Source: Siniperca chuatsi
Lineage: Eukaryota > Chordata > Actinopteri > Centrarchiformes > Sinipercidae
Direction: 5' to 3'
DNA length: 64,000 bases
Assembly (NCBI RefSeq): GCF_020085105.1
Contig: NC_058048.1
Span: 6,320,862 to 6,384,861 of the forward strand
Each line of letters starts with the position of its first letter. The stretch's first letter is position 1. Of this stretch, positions 59,396 to 64,000 are shown piece by piece. Made by a program: the position numbers and the translations under genes. The notes below the pieces were generated by a model. The model did not search any database and was not told the origin of the DNA. It worked only from the letters and a program-made list of their open reading frames with translations.

Positions 59396-61660
59396 CTCTG
59401 CATTTTTAGTTTTATTCTGACGTACCATTGCAAAGGTGAATATAATGCACTTCATGAGCTGGTTTCTGGGCAGGATATACATCAAACAAGGAGTAGTAGT
59501 AGAGTTTGCTTTCTCAGACATGGTTTTGAATAGTCCTAGATAGCCTAGTTAAATTAAATTTAAGGAGGCAGGTTTAACTTCAAATGAATGTCTGTCAGTG
59601 GACTCATGTTGATTATTTGAACTATTTTATTGAAGATAAGAAATCTGTGTTATAGAAATATTTGTTTACAAGGGCAACACACTCAATAATTTAAAATTTT
59701 CCAAGATTTTCTAGTGTACCAAAATACAGTATGTGAAATTCAAAATTTCCCAGCACAACATTTGCTTTTGGATACAATACACCATCTCACTGCCTTTTGT
59801 TGCATGATGTTGACCAATCCTATCTGCATACAGGACACTTTGTGTCTGTAACTCTTGACAAATACATTTTATATTGAGATATACTCTTTCATGGCAGCAT
59901 TTGGAAATTTCAGGAGCTTTCAAAATATAAGTTATCAGTAAGCTCAACAACATCATGACTGCACACATTACCCTTTCACTGTAGCTTTTGATGGTTCCAC
60001 AACACTGCAAATCATGTTTAAACAGGCAGCAATGAAACATAGAAAACTTTTCAACAGAGAATTTGCCCAGAAATGGTTCATTTGTTTGCATGGGATACTT
60101 GTTGCACAAACATGCACACATCTGGTCTTGTTCAGCACAAGCTTAGTCTTGTTTGATGATAAGAATGTAACTAAAATGTTGTCTTGGCTGCTCAACAGGA
60201 GCATGATGATATCTCCAGCGGGACCCAACGATGGCGTATTGGGCACACAAAGAACTTCTGGAAACTGTAATTTAGACTACATATTGCAAAGCTCTCATCC
60301 TTTGTCTTGAAGTAGATGGATTTAGTTTAAAAGCAGAATCTGCAATAGAAAAATAGAAGCGGCCTTGCATGGCATGATACTAGTACGCAGCTGTGTGTTC
60401 ATGCCCTACCTCCTCAAAACTGTCAGAACACAGACACAATGACCCCGCTTCGCATAGCAGTGTTTATTTTCACAACAGTCCCATGTCTCTGTATCTCAGC
60501 TGGACATGCAAGACCCCCACTCCGAGCACAAACCCACACCCACAAAGACTGTAGACCAAAGTCCTGCTCTGAATGCAGCCCTACTATGGGTGTCCCATGG
60601 TGTGGCAGTGAATTCTTAAAGCCTCCACCTGGGTATTAAGTCAGACTGTGTGAAACTAATCTATTAAAGCAGAGGTCCTGCCCACAAAATAAACGTGAAA
60701 TATCTATTATTTTGACAGCCCGCAATCTATTCTTTGTTAAGGTAAACATTTACGATGGATTTAGTCAGAATTGCCCATACACTCATTTAATCCCCTGTAA
60801 TTCAAACCCCCATGCACCTACTCATAATCCTCTCTTTGGCTGCAGCAGGGATGTCATTGAGTCTTTTCCTGTATGTTTATGTGTGTCGCCACCAAACTGT
60901 ATCACCCAACTGGATAGAAAAGCATCAGGTGTTGGGCAAATAATGCCAAAATTTACTTGTGCAGTTTTTATCACTTGGAGGTTATGCAAATATAAAATCA
61001 CATCACAATTGGATAAGACCAAACTCCCTTATAAGATGGTATATGAGACATGTTAATTTAGCAAACTGACCAGTTAATATTTTGTTAATCATTGCTCTGT
61101 TCAGTAAAGACTTAATATTAAAGGAAAACCAGGACCAATTTTACTTTCTAATCAGAGAATGTTGCTGATGTTAATGCTTTGTATTTGTGTTGGTAGCCTA
61201 CGTGAATGCAGCAAGGTGAATTGGGGGGCCTCAGTAATTTTCCATTGAATATGACAAAACATAACTAAGATGACTGCTCTTACATGTTTCTAAATATCCC
61301 CCGTTATTGTCACTTCCTGTTGTAAACACCTTGTAAATTCTTAGCTGCGTCAAGTTAGCCAGAGTTGGCCAATACTTACCGGACGTAGTTACATGAACGT
61401 AAACATGAAACTTTTTTTTTTGCTTAGTAGGAAAATGAGCGACAACTCGGCAAAGTACAGCAACAAAATTGAATCTTAATATGAAATTAGGGGCGTTATA
61501 TTATAAAGGTTGTGAAACTATTTCAGTGTTAATAGACAACAATATGGTAATTCATTGGGTTTTATTTTGAAAGTCTACCGGAAGCTCTTATTCTGTTATT
61601 TTGAGTTTGACACTAAAGACACGCTTCATGCTCGGCTGTTTAGTTTGAAGGCGGAGTTCA
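59396..61660. other. Intergenic space between the S28 protease gene and serpine2
   Basis: Both genes point rightwards. No conserved exon was seen. A 66-codon ORF at 60439-60639 has a hydrophobic N terminus and several cysteines but no recognised relative. Confidence 0.6.
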
Positions 61661-61857
61661 GGCCAATGAAGTCCTCCCTGAGACAACGGTGGAGTCAGTA
61701 ATAGTTCTCACTTTCACTGGATTAAAGAGTTGTTGTTTTTTCTCCATTTGCATTGGGGACGAACCTTAATTTCTCGTTTGGACGGCAGTGGAAAGCGGAC
61801 TAATAAGGTTACAGTTTCACCTGCGGGACAAATCGAACTAACGTCACCTCGTGATAG
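61661..61857 (+). promoter_or_regulatory. serpine2-like promoter and non-coding exon 1
   Basis: A CCAAT box lies at 61663-61667 (GGCCAATGAA). Downstream a leader-like sequence ends at the strong donor GATAG|GTAAGT at 61857/61858. The next matching acceptor, TTTACTAG at 63380, leads directly to the start codon. The exact transcription start is unknown, probably between 61700 and 61740. Confidence 0.5.
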
Positions 61858-63380
61858 GTAAGTTAACGTTAAGGTCGTTTTTTAACGTTACTTTTAACGT
61901 TACAGTAGACTCAATACATGTAGCTATTCTATAAAGGGGCAAACGTTGTACCTAGCTTAACAACATTTAGCGCCGCTTTGTAGTCCGCATTCTAGCGCAA
62001 GAGGTTTCTCGTACCCATTTAAGTTGTGTAACGTTATAGCTGATATTAAATAATTGTTTCACACCTAGAATTAGCTATAAATAATTACGTAAACGTACCA
62101 CAGAAAACCTGTGTATGTTTAAGTTATGTTAACGTGACTCACGTTACAATAGTTCGAGCAAAAAGTGCGCTTCACATCCAGGGTCGAGCTGCTGTCGTGT
62201 ACTCCCTGCTGGACTTAGTCTAGGTGCAGTTTTAATGTAACGCTAACTTATGAGAAGCATGATGGTCAAGGATGGCTTTTTGTCATTTGTGTAGGGACAT
62301 TTGACAGACACACATGACAAACTTTGAAATTTTCTTTGCTGTTGTTTTTGTAGCTTTTTTTTTTTTTTGGCATACATAACCTATCCAGGAGTCCCACATT
62401 CTCGGCATATTGCACATCCACATAATGAACATCCAAATATTTACATCCATATATTTTAACACAATGTCAATTTTTATCATTTGGACGAATTTCCCGTAAC
62501 TTTGCCACCAAAAATAGGCCATATTATGGGGTATTGTATCTTAATATAGCAATTTTATTGAAACTAATGATGACTGGTCGAACATATTATGCCCAACACT
62601 ATCATTATCGGTACAGGGATTTCAAGTCAAGTCAAAAGGCCATTAAATTGCCAAGTTTTTGTCAGTGGAGTTTGGTTTGCCATAAAACAAACTGCGTCGA
62701 TTTCACTGCGTTTTCCAAAGGTTGTGAGAACAATCTCAGAGATTTAACTGCAAATCTAATCAGCGAATAAGCCATGACGGCTATAACCCATAACCTAAAC
62801 ATTTGCACAGTTCACACAATAAATCAAATAGATGGAATATTTCCCTCTAAGCAAGCAGGCCAGCAGGCATTCTGACTGGGTCTTTTGGCTACATTCATCT
62901 GCTTCAGTGAGGGGTGCAGGCTGAATCATTTCCTAAAATGGTCTGAAAGATTTAATTTAGTCTAAAATTAAAATGAAAGACGTGCCCAGATTCAGTAGGC
63001 TGATTATGGTTAGACTGTAATATTTAGAAAGTGTGAGTAAGCGTTAGTCAGACCCTGCAGCAGTGGATGAACGGTTTGGTTGCCTAAGGACAAGCAAAGG
63101 TCCATGAGATAATTGTGGTTAACCGTGATGAGTCATATGGAGGGATATCCAACTCCCTTATAAGTGTTTTTAAGGAATGTCTATGGTTGTAGATTGATGT
63201 TTTCATAAATCTGTAGTTGTTCAGATGGTAGGTCTCATAATGAAGAAATATTGATGATGCTCAGAGTCAACAATTGATGCAACCAATACTCAGTGTGTTT
63301 ACTGGAGAACAAATCAACAGATGAGACTGGCATGGTTCTTATAAAATGCCTCTAAGATTCTGTTCTTTGTTCTTTACTAG
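61858..63380 (+). other. serpine2-like first intron
   Basis: It begins with AACGTTA-rich sequence and later AT-rich sequence. Nothing further was recognised. Confidence 0.6.
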
Positions 63381-64000
63381 GTGCTGTGGAAAGTAAAATG
63401 AAGCACCTCTCATTATTGTGCATGTATGCACTGGTGACCTTGTATGGCCATAAGGGTGTGCTGTCCCAGGCTCCCTCCTACGGTGAACGGGGCTCTGATC
63501 TTGGCATACAGGTATTTCAGCAAGTAGTCCGCTCAAAGCCCCTGGAAAATGTGGTGCTTTCACCCCACGGGGTAGCTTCCATCCTTGGGATGTTGCTTCC
63601 AGGAGCCCATGGAGAGACTCGGAAGCAGGTCCTCAATGCTCTCCGTTACAAGAAAAATGGTAAGGACTTTATCTTGCAATAGAAGTTCAGGCGCTAGCTG
63701 GAGTTGTACTGATAAACATTATTATGCAAATTGTGTCTCGGTATTAGAATTTGGTAAATTGACTGAAGTCACTGCTGCCAGATGAGCCTTCAAAGATTTT
63801 GGTTAACATTTTAGACCCTAAGCAATAATTGAGAAATAATTCAAAGTTTACTTGGTTTGCACAGGCCCGTACAAGATGTTGAAGAAGCTGCACAAGACCT
63901 TGACTGCTAAGTCCAACCAGGACGTTGTGATGATTACCAACGGCATGTTCAGCCAGGAGGGCTTCCCCATGGAGGAGGCCTTTGTAGACACCAACAAAGT
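63381..64000 (+). CDS. serpine2: Serpin, SERPINE2-like (protease nexin-1), N-terminal part, runs off right edge
   Basis: Extracellular serine protease inhibitor of the serpin clade E, which traps thrombin, urokinase and plasmin. The exon starts at 63381 after ACTAG and the ATG is at 63398. It encodes a signal peptide (about residues 1-23) and GIQVFQQVV, then SPHGVASILGML and GETRKQ, which match helix A, s6B-hB and helix C of SERPINE2. The donor AATG|GTAAGG is at 63659, phase 1. The next exon starts at 63865 and is open to the window end (GPYKMLKKLHK...ITNGMF), phase-compatible. The pattern GIQVF, SPHG and LRYKKNG fits SERPINE2 better than SERPINE1. The reactive centre loop is outside the window. 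A GTG codon 12 nt upstream is in frame but within the leader. Confidence 0.85.

Noticed and set aside
63386..63397. Earlier GTG start for the serpin (VESK before MKHL)
   Set aside because: GTG is not a usual eukaryotic start, and the ATG at 63398 directly precedes a good signal peptide.

Overview
The window is vertebrate nuclear DNA, almost certainly from a teleost fish and probably a percomorph. It has multi-exon genes with GT-AG introns, long CA/TG microsatellites and several interspersed repeats of fish type. Four genes were found by matching translated exons to known vertebrate families. Every exon boundary below was read by eye and checked for reading-frame continuity.

Layout from left to right: (1) eif4g1, minus strand, about 473-29830, the 5' part only. 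It comprises a non-coding first exon and 11 coding exons giving residues 1-705, including the PABP-binding segment. The gene runs off the left edge just before the eIF4E-binding exon. (2) psmd2 (Rpn1 of the 26S proteasome), minus strand, 31454-43942, complete in 21 coding exons (906 aa). The order psmd2 then eif4g1 on one strand is the arrangement I know from mammals. (3) A family S28 serine carboxypeptidase of the PRSS16 / K12H4.7 type, plus strand, 44532-59163, complete in 9 exons (492 aa) with an intact Ser-Asp-His triad. It sits head to head with psmd2, 589 bp between start codons. (4) serpine2-like serpin, plus strand, from about 61700 past the right edge. It has a non-coding exon, the start exon and part of the next.

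The long introns carry transposon fossils: a TTAA-flanked MITE family in about three copies, a hAT-like MITE ending in a perfect hairpin, an L1-type LINE ORF2 remnant opposite to psmd2, and three copies of a GCTAGC-rich fish repeat in one S28-gene intron. Bacterial-type features (operons, CRISPR, IS elements) are absent.

The most interesting unlisted signals are as follows. First, a candidate alternative first exon of eif4g1 (14091-14130) would give an eIF4G that starts MGNRGS, an N-myristoylation-type N terminus, joined in frame to coding exon 6. Second, a six-codon upstream ORF overlaps the main eif4g1 start codon by ATGA. Third, a (GT)22 tract replaces the polypyrimidine tract of an S28-gene exon. 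Fourth, an orphan CCAAT/TATA promoter-like block lies inside the S28 gene. The genes do not form a single pathway: translation initiation, protein degradation, lysosomal/secretory proteolysis and a protease inhibitor are simply neighbours.
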